Made by a program: the position numbers and the translations under genes
Part shown: one piece after another, positions 12,687 through 24,695 of the stretch
Numbering within the stretch: position 1 is the stretch's first letter
How the letters are laid out: the number at the start of each line of letters is the position of its first letter
Notes under the pieces: generated by a model
The model's input: the letters and a program-made list of their open reading frames with translations, nothing else
The model's database searches: none
What the model was told of the DNA's origin: nothing
Origin: Helianthus annuus
Lineage: Eukaryota > Streptophyta > Magnoliopsida > Asterales > Asteraceae
Assembly (NCBI RefSeq): GCF_002127325.2
Contig: NC_035444.2
Location: 37,793,140-37,857,139, forward strand
Direction of reading: 5' to 3'
DNA length: 64,000 nt

Positions 12687-12895
12687 ATGTTCGAACAAAT
12701 AAAAGCATCGGATGACAAGAAGCCACTAAAACAATCTTTTACAAGGGTCAGTAAGGTACCTCCGGTCAAACAAGTCAAAAGTATCATAGAACGTGTACCC
12801 TTCAAAAAGACATGTAAGAATCCAAGTGAGAAAGGTTTAAACCAACAAACAAGGCTCCTCAAAAGCACTAAAACATCTGATTATGGCAAACTATA
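12687..12895 (+). pseudogene. Lys-rich small ORF split by the 28.5-kb retrotransposon
   Basis: A plus-strand frame starting at ATG 12687 is cut by the outer retrotransposon at 12895/12896. If the element and one copy of its CTATA duplication are removed, the frame continues at 41410 and ends at TAG 41462-41464, giving 87 codons. The product would be basic and rich in Lys, Ser and Gln. I do not recognise the family. It may be a chance ORF or part of an exon. Confidence 0.25.
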
Positions 12896-14301
12896 TGATA
12901 CGTGGTTAGAAACCGGTGCTTGTTATTGTTTAACTTAACGTTTTTACGCAAGTTTTAGTTTCGAATAGCCTACTTTTAATCAAGAATGTGTTCTGCAGGT
13001 TTGATGGAGTTTAAGGAGCTTTTCGGGAGCTTTACGGGTCACCGGGTCGAAAACCGGAGCACCGGGATGCGTTACGGATCAATCGGGAGTGCAAGGAGCA
13101 AAAAATGGAAAAGTGGATTTTTAGGGGCCGTCGGCGACGGGGGTATACCCGTCCCGGACGGGTCCCAGAAAGCCCCGTAGACACATTGTGGCCGTATCCA
13201 GACATTTAGGCCGTCGGAAGAAGGAGAGCAAACCAGAACCCGTCGCCGACGGGTTGAGGGCCGTCGGCGACGGCCTATCAAAACTGGAAACGCGCAGATT
13301 GTGAATTTGGGGGTTATGCTCGATTATGATTGGTTCTTGGACATTAAATTCGGAAGTTACAGATTTTTGGGATTTTGAAAAACATTCTTGGAGCCATCTT
13401 TCATCACCACTTCATCTCTAATCCACCTATCATCCATACTACAACCTTGAATCATCAACCACCATCAACACCATCCAATCTTCATTCCATAACCCTAATC
13501 ATCAACCATCATTCAATCGATTCAATTTCTCCACCACAAACCCTAACCATTCTTTCACCTTAAAGCTTCATGATGATCCAACTCAAGTCTACGACATCCG
13601 GTGATCAAGTTTCTTCGATCATGCGCGGCTAATTCCTTGGAGGTTTCACCCCGGTGTAGGTTAATTGTAAGTCTAGGGTTAAAACATTGTTCTTGGATTG
13701 ATTTTGTGACAAATTGCTTCTTGATTTGAAACTTATGATAATTGTCTTGCATTTGTATTGAATTCGTAAACCGTCGAGTGAAGATTAAACTTGACTTTAT
13801 GAAATGTTTATGTGCAATTATGCCTTGTCTAGGTTAGAGTTTACATGTTCTTGGTAACGAAGTGCATTGTGGTCCGTTCTTTATAACGTTGATAGCTCTT
13901 GGCACCTAAGCCGTGTAACACTAAACTCGTTAATCGTTTTTGCAATTGAATCAATCTTAAAACGTGTAGGAACCCTAGGAATGCAATTACCGAACCGGGT
14001 GTGAACCTTGTTTTCTTATTTTTGTTCAAACAATCAATTCCACTTCTTGCGTTTAGTAATCGTGAGTAATTAATTTAGTTAATCATTTTAGTTATTCTAA
14101 TTCACAACTTCCAATCAAACAAAAAACATACAAAAACAATATAGCAAGCTTCATAAAAGTGACAATGTCTTATAATTCAATCAAATCCGCACACAAACCA
14201 CATACTCTTCGTGGTTCGACCCCTTGCTACCACTAGCTATTTGTTAAGGGTAATTAGGGTATATAAATATTATCTTTGACCGGAGCGCGACACTCCGATC
14301 A
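12896..14301 (+). repeat. 5' LTR of the Athila-type element
   Basis: Same length as the 3' LTR, with four substitutions seen between them, all transitions. It holds four GC-rich palindromes between 13128 and 13275 (CCGTCGGCGACGG, ACCCGTCCCGGACGGGT, ACCCGTCGCCGACGGGT and again the first). A pyrimidine-rich leader-like stretch follows (13390-13560). A TATATAAATA lies near the 3' end (about 14260). Confidence 0.95.
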
Positions 14302-14306
14302 AATTT

Positions 14307-14324
14307 TGGCGCCGCTGCCGGGGA
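14307..14324 (+). other. Primer binding site, tRNA-Asp type
   Basis: TGGCGCCGCTGCCGGGGA lies five bases after the LTR. It matches the complement of the plant tRNA-Asp 3' end (expected TGGCGCCGTTGCCGGGGA) with one mismatch. Confidence 0.85.
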
Positions 14325-14455
14325 GTGCGTGCGCTTTGTGTTTGGATATTGTTTGAATTAGTGTGATTAACTGTTTAATTTGTTTTGCTTTCTTTTTGTA
14401 TTGTCTTTTTCCTTGTTACGCGGGGTGTGTTACTTGTGCAGGTTACAGGTAGTGC

Positions 14456-17400
14456 ATGCGTACATGGAATTCCGGGAGGACTTCACCTCTAGTCTACGAA
14501 CCGGAAATTGAAAGACTTGCAAGAAGAAACCTAGCAAGCCGGTTAGAAGCAACTCTTGCTTCTAATCAAACCAACCAAACACCACCACTCACACCGACCA
14601 TTGAAACCGATTCAATGGCAAACCACAATTCCAACCAAGAATTTAACCCAAACCAAAACCTCCACCCAAATCAATTCCAATCCCGAGGAGCCTTTTATCC
14701 CACTCAAGAGCAACCGGGTGGTAACACCAATGCAAGACCACCCACTCCACCTTTCCGAAACCAAAACACCAACAACATCCAACGAACACCTCAACAACAA
14801 CCTCTTTACCGACAAGCATCGTTACCTATTAACCTTGATGATCGGAATGTCAACTCCGATCGAAGAGGTAACCGTGATCACGGTAATCCCGTAAATGAAG
14901 ACCCGTTTTTCAACATCGACGATTTAAGGAATGCAATTCCCGATGACGAACCGTATAGTGTTCCCGGTTATCAATCGCCGGAACATGTAAGCATTCATAC
15001 GGAAAATTCGGACGATGGGGGGTATTACGATGATCGAGCTAATGATGATGAATATTGGGGCTACGTGAATAGGGGAAACGTATACAATGCTCGAAGGTAC
15101 GATGATGAGGAGTTTGGGTCTCAAAACGCCAATTATGTTGGGGAAGATGATTATGGGTACGGAGGTGGAAGAAACGATGGTTATGGGAACAACCGTCAAC
15201 CACAAAACAACAACCAACGAAACCGGAATGAAGGGTTTTACAACAACAATAATAACAACAACAATGTAAACCCTAACCGGATTCCTCGTTTTGTGGGAGG
15301 TGGTAACCCGAGGGATAATCGAAGAGAGGATCGAAGGGGTGGAAGACGGGATAATCGAAGACCGGTCGATCAAGAAGTTAATGGGCCACAACGTCGTCAA
15401 CAACCTCCACGGGGAGTAAATGACCGTTTCCGACTGATAGTGACCGAGAACAATTCTCCGATAGTATGCGAAAGGAGGATGTTTGATTGTAAGCCGCATT
15501 ACATCAACATCCTTCCTCATTTCAACGGGAGGTCCAATGATGAGCCGTACACTCATTTAACGGAGTTCTCGTCTATTTGTGATACTATTGGAGGGCACAA
15601 TTTCGCACTAGAGGAAGTGAAGCTTCGGCTATTTCAATTTTCATTGAAAGATAAAGCAAAACAGTGGTTCCTCACACTTCCGGCCAATAGTATTCGAACT
15701 TGGGAACAAATGCAACAAGCGTTTTTGGATGAATACTATTCCATGGCCAAGACCGACGATGCTAGAGATGAAATTCGGTCATTTCGTCAACTTTCAAGTG
15801 AGCCTCTATATGAAGCATTCACCCGATTCAAAGAACTCATGAGGAGATGCCCACATCACCAAATAGAAAAATGGGAATTGGTGAAATGTTTCGTACGGGG
15901 TTTGGATGATGCAACTTGGAATCGGCTTGAGACGTCAAGCAATGGTACACTCTTGAGCAACCATGAGGATGACGATTGGGAATTTTTGGAGAGGATGAGC
16001 AAACGATCCAAACAAAAAGAATCGGCCGATAGAGCAAAAAGGCATCCGGTTTCCCGATCACTTCCCGATCTCGATTCCAAGGATAGGATTTCCACCTTAG
16101 AGCGGGAAATAGCTCAATTGAAGAAAAAGAAAGAGGTGAACGCGGTTCAATTTGAAGTGTGTGAAGATTGTGGTGATATTGGGCATAGCACCAAACAATG
16201 CCCAACGGGATCGAGTGACTACACCGAGGAGGTAAATCAAGTGTATGGGGATCGAAAGCAATACGACATGAATTCCAACACTTACCATCCGGGTTTGAGA
16301 AATCACCCTAATTTCCGGTATGGTAACGCCTCAAATCAAATGAACCCGAATTTCCAATCGGGTAATCAAGGTGGTCAAAGTGGGTCCTCATACAACAATC
16401 GTCAAGGTGGTAACCAAGGGGGTTACCAAAGGAATTACAACCAAAATGGTAACCAAGGATATCAAAATCGTGAAGGCAATTATCAACGGGGTTACAACCA
16501 AGGTGGTAATGGAGGTGGTGCATCTAACTCCCAAGGTGACGATTCAATTAGCTCGAAACTAGATGCTATCATGAGCACTATCACCAATTCGCATCAAGAA
16601 CTTCGAACGGAAATGCGGAATTCAAATCAAGAGATAAAAATTGAGATGCGAAAAGAGTTCGAGGTGAGAGACAAGTCCCAAAAAGCATTGGAGAAGCAAG
16701 TGGGGCAATTGGCTCAAGAGATGGCTCAAGTTCGAGGAAGTGGAGGAGGACTTCCAAGTGACACTACGGTGAACCCTAAGCATCATGGGTCGAGTTCGAA
16801 AAACACACGTGAGGTACCTATAAATAAAATTTCTTTACGTAGTGGTCGAGTGATAGACAACGGTGTTGAGCCACCACCACCCAAGTTTGTTGAAGGGGTG
16901 GTGGAAGATGCGAGTGACGATGAAGGTAGTAACGGTCGAACGGGTCAAAATAAAAATGATTTAAAATTTAATAAAGATACACCCGTTGCGACCGTTCCCA
17001 TCCCAAAGGCTAAGGACAAGGGTGTGGAGGGTAATACCGCCCCTTTTCCCGAAGCTCTTTTGGGACCATCTAAGAAAGTGGTAAACAAAAGAGGCCCACA
17101 TCAAGAAGAGATGTGGGAAATTTTTAAACAAGTTAAAATTAACTTACCACTCTTAGATGCTATCAAACAAATTCCTTCATATGCGAAATACTTGAAAGAT
17201 TTATGTACCCAAAAGAGAACTCATAAATTTCCTAAAAAACTTGATTTAACCGAAAATGTGAGTTCGATTCTTTCGGGTGCACTTCCACCAAAACTTCAAG
17301 ATCCGGGGGCGCCCATTATTTCAATACAAGTGGGTGAATTTAAAATGACACGGGCACTTTTGGATCTTGGGGCAAGTGTGAGTATCTTGCCGGGTAGCTT

Positions 17401-20400
17401 ATATGACCAATACGATTTTGGTCCACTTCAAGTGTCTAACACCACCGTGGTGTTAGCCGATTTGACTCCTAAACTACCCCGTGGGATAGTCACGGATGTA
17501 ATAGTCAAGGTCGAGGACATTTACTATCCGGTGGACTTTCTTGTATTAGATTATGTTTCTTTGGACCGAACCAAGCAACCAACGGTGATCCTTGGTCGAC
17601 CATTTTTGGCAACATCGAATGCCCAAATTAATTGCAAATCGGGCACGGTCGACATGACTTTTGGTAACCGTCGGTTGCGGTTAAATGTCTTTTCAGGATT
17701 AACGGATCCTCTAGTTGGCGATGAATGTTATATGGCGGACATCGTTGACGAGTGTATACCTCTATGTGACACTAGTGTCGAAGAGGAAAACACAATAGAG
17801 GAGTGTTTCATGTTTGACAGGTTGCAAGGAGAAACAAATCGGAGCATGGATGAAGAGATGAAAGAGTTGGAGGTTATGGCGGCAAAAGAAGGAAGGCCCA
17901 CTTGGACACATCAAGTGGAAAGTCTTCCGGAAAGCATAGACACGAAGTTGAAGCCGTCATTGGAAGAACCTCCGGCATTGGAGTTGAAGGTGCTACCCAA
18001 GCATCTTAAATATGCTTATGTGGGTGAAGGTAGCACGCTCCCGGTCATTATTGCATCCAATTTAACCGGGGAGCAAGAAGAGAAGTTGATGAAGGTATTG
18101 GTCACCCATAGAGCCGCTATCGGGTGGACCATTGCGGATTTGAAGGGAATTAGTCCCTCGGTGGTGATGCACAAGATCATCACGGAAGATGGTATGAATC
18201 CTTCTCGCGACACACAAAGAAGACTAAATCCGAATATGCGAGAAGTGGTGAAGAAGGAAGTATTGAAGTGGCTAGATGCAGGTATTATATACCCTATCTC
18301 GGATAGCCAATGGGTGAGCCCGACACAAATAGTTCCTAAAAAGGCGGGTATTCAAGTCGTCACAAACGACGCAGGTGAAGAGGTCGCCACTCGGCCGGTA
18401 ACCGGGTGGCGTATTTGTATTGACTATAGGAAGTTGAATGCCGCAACTTACAAAGACCATTTCCCTTTGCCATTTATTGACCAAATAGTTGAGAAATTGG
18501 CCGGACAAAAATTTTATTGTTTTCTGGATGGTTATTCTGGATACAATCAAATTGCTATACATCCGGAAGACCAAGCAAAGACTACCTTTACTTGTCCATA
18601 TGGTACTTTCGCATTTAGGCGGATGCCATTTGGACTTTGTAATGCCCCCGCCACCTTTCAAAGGTGTATGATGAGTATCTTTTCAGATATGGTGGGGGAG
18701 TCTTTGGAAATCTTCATGGATGATTTCTCAATATTTGGGTCATCGTTTGATACATGCCTTGACCAACTTGAAAAGGTTTTGAAAAGATGTGTTGAAAAGA
18801 ATCTTGTTTTGAGTTGGGAGAAGAGCCACTTTATGGTTCAAGAAGGGATTGTGTTGGGGCATGTAGTGTCGAGTCGTGGGATAGAGGTTGATCGTGCAAA
18901 GGTGCAAGTCATTTCTACCTTACCTTATCCCACGAGTGTTAAGGGTATTAGATCGTTTTTGGGTCACGCGGGGTTTTATAGGAGATTTATAAAAGGATTT
19001 AGTGATATAACCAAACCTCTTTGTAAATTATTGCTAAAGGATCACCCGTTTGAATTTAACCAAGAATGTCAAAATGCCTTTAATGTGTTGAAACAAAAGT
19101 TGGTTGAGGCCCCAATCTTGCAATCACCAAATTGGTCGTTACCATTTGAAATTATGTGTGATGCAAGTGATTATGCGGTGGGGGCCGTGTTGGGTCAAAG
19201 GGTAGACAAGAAACCGGTTGCCATTTACTACGCAAGTAAGACTCTCTCGGATGCACAATTGAATTACACAACCACCGAGAAGGAGCTACTTGCGGTGGTA
19301 TATGCGTTGGATAAGTTTCGTGCTTATATATGGGGTACTAAGGTCATTGTTTATTCTGACCATTCTGCAGTTAGGTATCTCATGGACAAGAAGGATGCGA
19401 AGCCGAGGCTAATCCGATGGGTTCTCTTGCTACAAGAGTTTGACCTAGAGATTCGAGATAAGAAAGGGAGCGAGAATGTGGTCGCGGACCATTTGTCTCG
19501 ATTGAGTGTAGAGGATTCTTCCCGTGAAGAAATTAATGAGACTTTTCCAGATGAGCAAATTTTAAAAGTTGGAATATTACCATGGTATGCTAATATTGTC
19601 AACTATTTGGTTACAGGTGACTTGCCGGCTCATTGGGATAGAAGGAAGAGGTTGCACTTCCTATCTCAAATCAAGTATTACACGTTGGAAGAACCGGACT
19701 TATTCAAGTTTTGTCCGGATCAAGTCGTTCGAAGATGCATACCCGACGAGGAGATTCCTAGCGTCTTGATGCACTTGCATTCATTTGCTTGTGGGGGCCA
19801 TTTCAGTGGTCACAAAACCGGGCACAAAGTGCTCAATAGTGGCCTTTATTGGCCGACTATTTTTAAGGATGCTTTTAATTTCGCTAAAAATTGTGTTGAG
19901 TGTCAAAAGTTAGGGAGTATATCAAAAAGGGATGAAATGCCCATGCAACCGATCCTTATTGTAGATATTTTTGATGTATGGGGGATCGATTTCATGGGCC
20001 CATTCCCTAATTCGCATGGCAATTTATACATTTTGGTGGCGGTCGATTATGTATCCAAATGGGTCGAAGCGATTGCCACCAAAACAAATGACCACACCGT
20101 TGTTTGCAATTTCGTTCAAACGAATATAATTTCTAGATTTGGGGTTCCCCGGGTGATCATTAGTGATGGGGGATCTCATTTCAAGAACTTTAACTTTGGC
20201 AAACTCTTGAAACGGTATGGTGTTGACCATCGAATTGCTACTCCCTACCACCCACAAACAAGCGGTCAAGTTGAGGTTTCCAATAGGCAAATAAAAGAAA
20301 TTTTGCAAAAGACCGTTCGACCCGACCGAAAGGATTGGTCAAAGAAGTTGAATGACGCCTTATGGGCTTATAGAACGGCTCATAAAACACCTATTGGAAC

Positions 20401-20652
20401 CACTCCTTATCGCTTAGTTTATGGGCGAAATTGCCACTTGCCAGTTGAGCTTGTGCATCGTGCTTGGTGGGCTATAAAAGAGGTTAACATGAAATATGAC
20501 GATGCAGGAAAGGAGCGAAAGTTAAAGCTTTGCGAGTTGGAGGAGCTTAGGGAAGAAGCGTACGAGTGTGCCTCAAAGTACAAGGATGACATGAAGAGGG
20601 CACATGATGCAAAGTTGAAGCCAAAGGAGTTTGAAGTGGGTCAAAAGGTTTG
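14456..20652 (+). CDS. Athila-type gag-pol polyprotein, 5' part (split by nested insertion)
   Basis: One frame encodes gag and pol. Residues 1-330 are disordered and rich in Asn, Gln, Arg and Gly. The capsid-like retrotransposon gag domain spans about 335-490. A CCHC knuckle ([14 protein letters not shown]) is near 569, followed by a Gly/Asn/Gln-rich linker. Then come protease (LLDLGAS, about 968), reverse transcriptase (YRKLNAA near 1320, FMDD near 1420), RNase H ([10 protein letters not shown], about 1566) and integrase with an HHCC finger and DDE acidic residues in [16 protein letters not shown] and GQVEVSN (about 1842-1937). No stop or frameshift. At 20652 the nested element interrupts the frame; the apparent ORF continues to 20785 only into LTR sequence. 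The true end is at 34591-34834; the joined frame is 2,146 codons. Confidence 0.95.
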
Positions 20653-23600
20653 TGTCACACCCCGATTTCCACGTGTCACCGGTGGGCCCGGTGTGGGGTA
20701 CAGTGACGTAGTTGGCATCGTCATAGACAAACAACACAACATAGTAATGCACAGCGGAAGCAGAATAGATACATTTCAACTTTAATTAAAATGACATAAT
20801 AAACATCATAAGTAGTTGAAACGGATCCAAAGGCGGATCAAATAAAATAAGATAAAAATTGTTCAACAGATATTTTGTCGTCCGAGCTTGCGAGACTATA
20901 GTGGACGCTCTTAGGAAACAGCCAGCCTAGTTCGTATAGTACCTGCACTTAACCTTTTGGGAAAAATACGTCAGTTTACACTGGTAAATACAAATCAACC
21001 GACTCATTTTGAAAATGATTGAAAATTGATTTAAATGCACAAGGCATAAATATTTTTATTAACTTGGGATAATTGCAATATAAACTTGTGAACGATTTAC
21101 ATGCACTCGTATCTTTGGTGGCCCGGGATCTGCTGTCCGGGCTAAAGATTAAATGACACACCACATTAAAGAGTTATACACGCCGAGTGTACGCCTACAC
21201 CCCGTGCTCTGGTCGTGGCCATCTCGTAAGATAATGCCAAGGATATCCGGGACACGGTAAATAACCCCCCAAAGCCTAAAGTAAGACAAGACTGTTTAAA
21301 CGAAGTCGCACAAGCTATTCAAGACTGTACACCCATAAGGCGCAGGACTTGTGCGCCCGATCAAGCGGTATTTTAAATACCGTACCCCAAGCCCGTATAG
21401 GGAAAATAAGTCAAAATGTATTTACCTGAGCAAGTATGTAACACAAACGGTAAGTGTGGTAGCTTTTACTGGGCCTCCTAATCTGGAACAAAGGTTTATA
21501 ATTAACCTATTAGATACCTAACGGGTCTTTTATTTAAGCCTAAGCTTTGACCGGTTAGTTTTAAGAATGATACGGTTCAAGCGCACGATTAAGCGAAAGA
21601 CCGGATAGAATGTGATTTAGACCCGACAAGTTGGAATACTTGTATAATATGGGTATAATAAATACATTCTGGATTTTGAGATAAAAATGATAATGTTTGA
21701 CCCGTTTCGGTCAATTTACGCAAACTAGTTACGTAAACCGAACCGAACGCAATAAGGGCGTTACGGGTAGCCGAAAGAGTCAAATGCAAGTTCCCTGAGA
21801 TAATAGGCTTTAATTATGATATAATATCAGTAAGTTATGTTCTATATTGCCCGAAATAGTTTTAAACTCAATTTATGCCTTAGAAGGGCATTTTGGTCAT
21901 TTAAAAGATTATAAAAGAGTCAAATTAGAAATCTGAGGTTCGGGTCTGGTTCATACAGAAAATATACTTAATTTAACATGTTATAACAGTAGGGTATGAC
22001 CCATATACCAAACTTAACATTTAAAATCAAACTATGCACCGTAGGGGTATTTTAGTAATTTCGCAGGGGCTAAAACTGCCAAAACTGGAAATCTGAGTTC
22101 ATATACTTATATTTACTGTTATTACATGAAAATATGCTAAACACATCAGTAGGTATAAGTCTTATATGTTTAAAACGAGTATAACGCTTACTATGCGCTT
22201 AAAACGCTAAAAATGCGATTTAGAGCCGTTTCCGGGTTTATATATGAAAGCTGAAATTTTTATATTTCCAGAAGGCTCAAAATAACTTATTTAACATATA
22301 AAATCAGTAGGAAAAGGTTTCGGGTCAAAAGAATGTGTAAAACTCATTTTATGACTTAAATAGTCAAAACCGACATAAACCGAATCGACTAAGCGTTTTA
22401 TGATCCGTTCAGCCAAAAATTAATTAAAAATCATCTAAAATCCCAAAATATTATATATCATCAGTTGGTAAAAAGTTTTGTATCAAAACGTGGCCAGAAA
22501 TAGGTTATACGCGAAAAGGGCCGTTTATGTAACTTTATAATATAGTTTTACGCTAATGGCCATAACTCACAATCTGGACCGCCAACTGATCCGAAATTTT
22601 CGGTGCAAGTTTATATATTAGAAATAAAGATTTCTACTCTTTCACTTTTCCAAAAATCATGTTTTATATCAAAAAGGGCAAAATAGTCAACTTTTAAGCA
22701 TAGTCGGAAACATGCAAATGAATCGGCTAAGTATAGACTCAAACAACAAAAATTCCAGAAAGTTTTACCAAAATAAAAATGGTCAAAAATACTCTCCAAT
22801 ACAGATCTCAAACATGCATGTACGAATCCGAATCGATAGTCTACGAAATAGTCGTTTTACAAGACTTTCGGTTCCGATTCGTATTTATACTAAAGATTGT
22901 CGAGTTGATCATGGTAAAACACATTCTTATATTCATTATAAAGCTATCTATGATGATCAAACAGATTGCATGTCATTTACATTACCATTCAAGCTTATTT
23001 TTGCAAAAATCACTTCTGTTGACTTTTTAGAAACATGTTTGACTCGACAATTAGCATGCATATAGTGGGATTCAGATAATACCCTTTTGAGGGTTTGTTT
23101 CCCACATAAATACCAACATATATCTGGTTTCAATTCGAGAAATGACTGAGAGAAATTCGTTTAATCAGAAAGTCAAAGTATAAGAACATCCAGTTTGACT
23201 TTTACTAATAATCGATGCAAGAACGAATTAAGGACTGAAATAGAAGCTTACAAAGGTCCTATAGATGCTTAGTGAACACTAGGATTCGGCCTTGATGTTC
23301 AGATTAGCTCCAGAAGTCTGCCTTGAAGGTTCTTGAGAGTTGAGAGCTTTTGTTTACAATTGCAAGTGCCAAGAATGAGCTCTTTGATCTGATTTAAAGC
23401 TGAAATCAGATGTCTTGAAGAGGTTACTGTTGCTATAGGCATGCAAGACATATTATTGGAGCAAAAGGAGGTGGCCACAGCTGTTTGAAGAGGTTACTGT
23501 TGCTATAGGCATGCAAGACATATTATTGGAGCAAAAGGAGGTGGCCACAGCTGTTACCAACTTCAAATTCGGACCAGAAATGCAAAATTCGCGAATTTAT

Positions 23601-24262
23601 GTTACTGGGGGTCTCACGCGGCCCGCTTGGGTCAGTCCAGGCGGGTCCCCTGACCTGCTGATCAGCCAACAACTTTCAAACATGGCAGATTTGGTCCCTG
23701 AACTTGCACGCGATGTTTCGGCTTCATATCTTGACTCGTAAACCCTAAATCTTGGTTTTTAAGAACCTTAGGACATTTACCAACATGGTAATGTCCTCGG
23801 ATAACTTTGCGCTCAACCGAAAAGCCATGAAATTCGACGTTGACGCTTTTAGTCCCTTAAGTACGGTTTTGGCCATAACTTTCTCATACGTTGACGAAAC
23901 TTCATGAAATTTTTACCACATATTCTAGTGAGTATATTTTAGCTTCTCAAAGCTTCGGGTCTACCAAAAGTTCACTCAGAGGTATAAATTAAACATGTTG
24001 ACACTTTTGGCCCCTATAGTTTGCAATTCCTCACTTTTGTGCAATTTCCGCGTCGTATGATCCATGAACCATCCGTTTAAGGTTATAAACATTATGTAGG
24101 GTTATCATAGAGTCTATTTATCCATTGTTGACACTTTGGACCCTTACGTTCCATAGTTTTCACTGTTTGTCACTTTTAGTCCCTCTAAAGTTTGTTTTCA
24201 CATACCGGAACCTTATGACACGTGTCAAGACATTATTGGACGAAATTTTTCGAGGTGTTACA
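20653..24262 (-). repeat. 3' LTR of the nested chromovirus (3,610 bp)
   Basis: It starts TGTCACACCCCG and ends GAGGTGTTACA as read on plus. It is 70 bp longer than the partner LTR, exactly the size of the duplication at 23415-23554. No gene is encoded; short ORFs in it are repeated in the other LTR and have no family features. Confidence 0.95.
23415..23554. repeat. 70-bp tandem duplication private to one LTR
   Basis: Units 23415-23484 and 23485-23554 appear identical. The other LTR has one copy (from about 33808). It therefore arose during or after the last transposition. Confidence 0.95.
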
Positions 24263-24280
24263 TCCTCACCCCCTTAAAAG
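24263..24280 (-). other. Polypurine tract of the nested chromovirus
   Basis: On the minus strand TTTTAAGGGGGTGAGGA directly precedes the LTR start TGTAACACC. This is the expected plus-strand primer site. Confidence 0.85.
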
Positions 24281-24298
24281 AAATCTCGACCTCGAGAT

Positions 24299-24693
24299 TT
24301 ACTGAAACAAATGAGGGTATTTTTCTTGCATCGTGGATTCCACTTCCCACGTGTATTCGGGACCTCTACGGGCATCCCATTTGACCTTAACAATAGGCAC
24401 GTGCTTCCTTCGAAGCTTCTTCACCTGTCGATCCTCAATCGACAAAGGTTTTTCCACAAACTTCAGACTCTCGTCTATGTGTATATCTGTATGCGGTATA
24501 ACCAGTGAATCGTCAGCGAAACACTTCTTCAAATTACAGATGTGGAACACATTATGAATAGCACTAAGCTCTTCAGGCAAGTTTAACTTATAAGCGACTG
24601 ACCCGACACGTTCGATAATCTCGAAAGGTCCTATGTATCTCGGGCTTAGCTTGCCTTTCTTTCCAAACCGCATCACACCCTTCCAGGGCGATA
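24299..24693 (-). pseudogene. Integrase C-terminus and chromodomain-like end of the nested element's pol, out of frame
   Basis: The frame encodes VSPWKGVMRFGKKGKLSPRY, IGPFEI, SAIHNVFHICNLKK and a chromodomain-like end (VKVKWDARRGPEYTWE). These are typical for the end of Tekay/Del pol. It is shifted by one relative to the main pol ORF, which stops at 24696. The residues that normally link the integrase core (ending CRSPI) to VSPWKG are missing, and a 16-bp direct repeat brackets the junction. The domain probably cannot be made in this copy unless a frameshift occurs. Confidence 0.85.
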
Positions 24694-24695
24694 CT

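Noticed and set aside
14924..15556. Long minus-strand ORF opposite gag
   Set aside because: A mirror of the Asn/Gln/Arg-rich gag codons on the other strand; no family features.
20653..20785. C-terminal end of the apparent 2,109-codon gag-pol ORF
   Set aside because: The last 44 codons are LTR sequence of the nested element; the true end of pol is at 34591-34834.
22712..23065. 117-codon ORF in the chromovirus LTR, also at 33105-33458
   Set aside because: Identical in both LTRs because the LTRs are copies; no recognised domain and no codon pattern of a gene.
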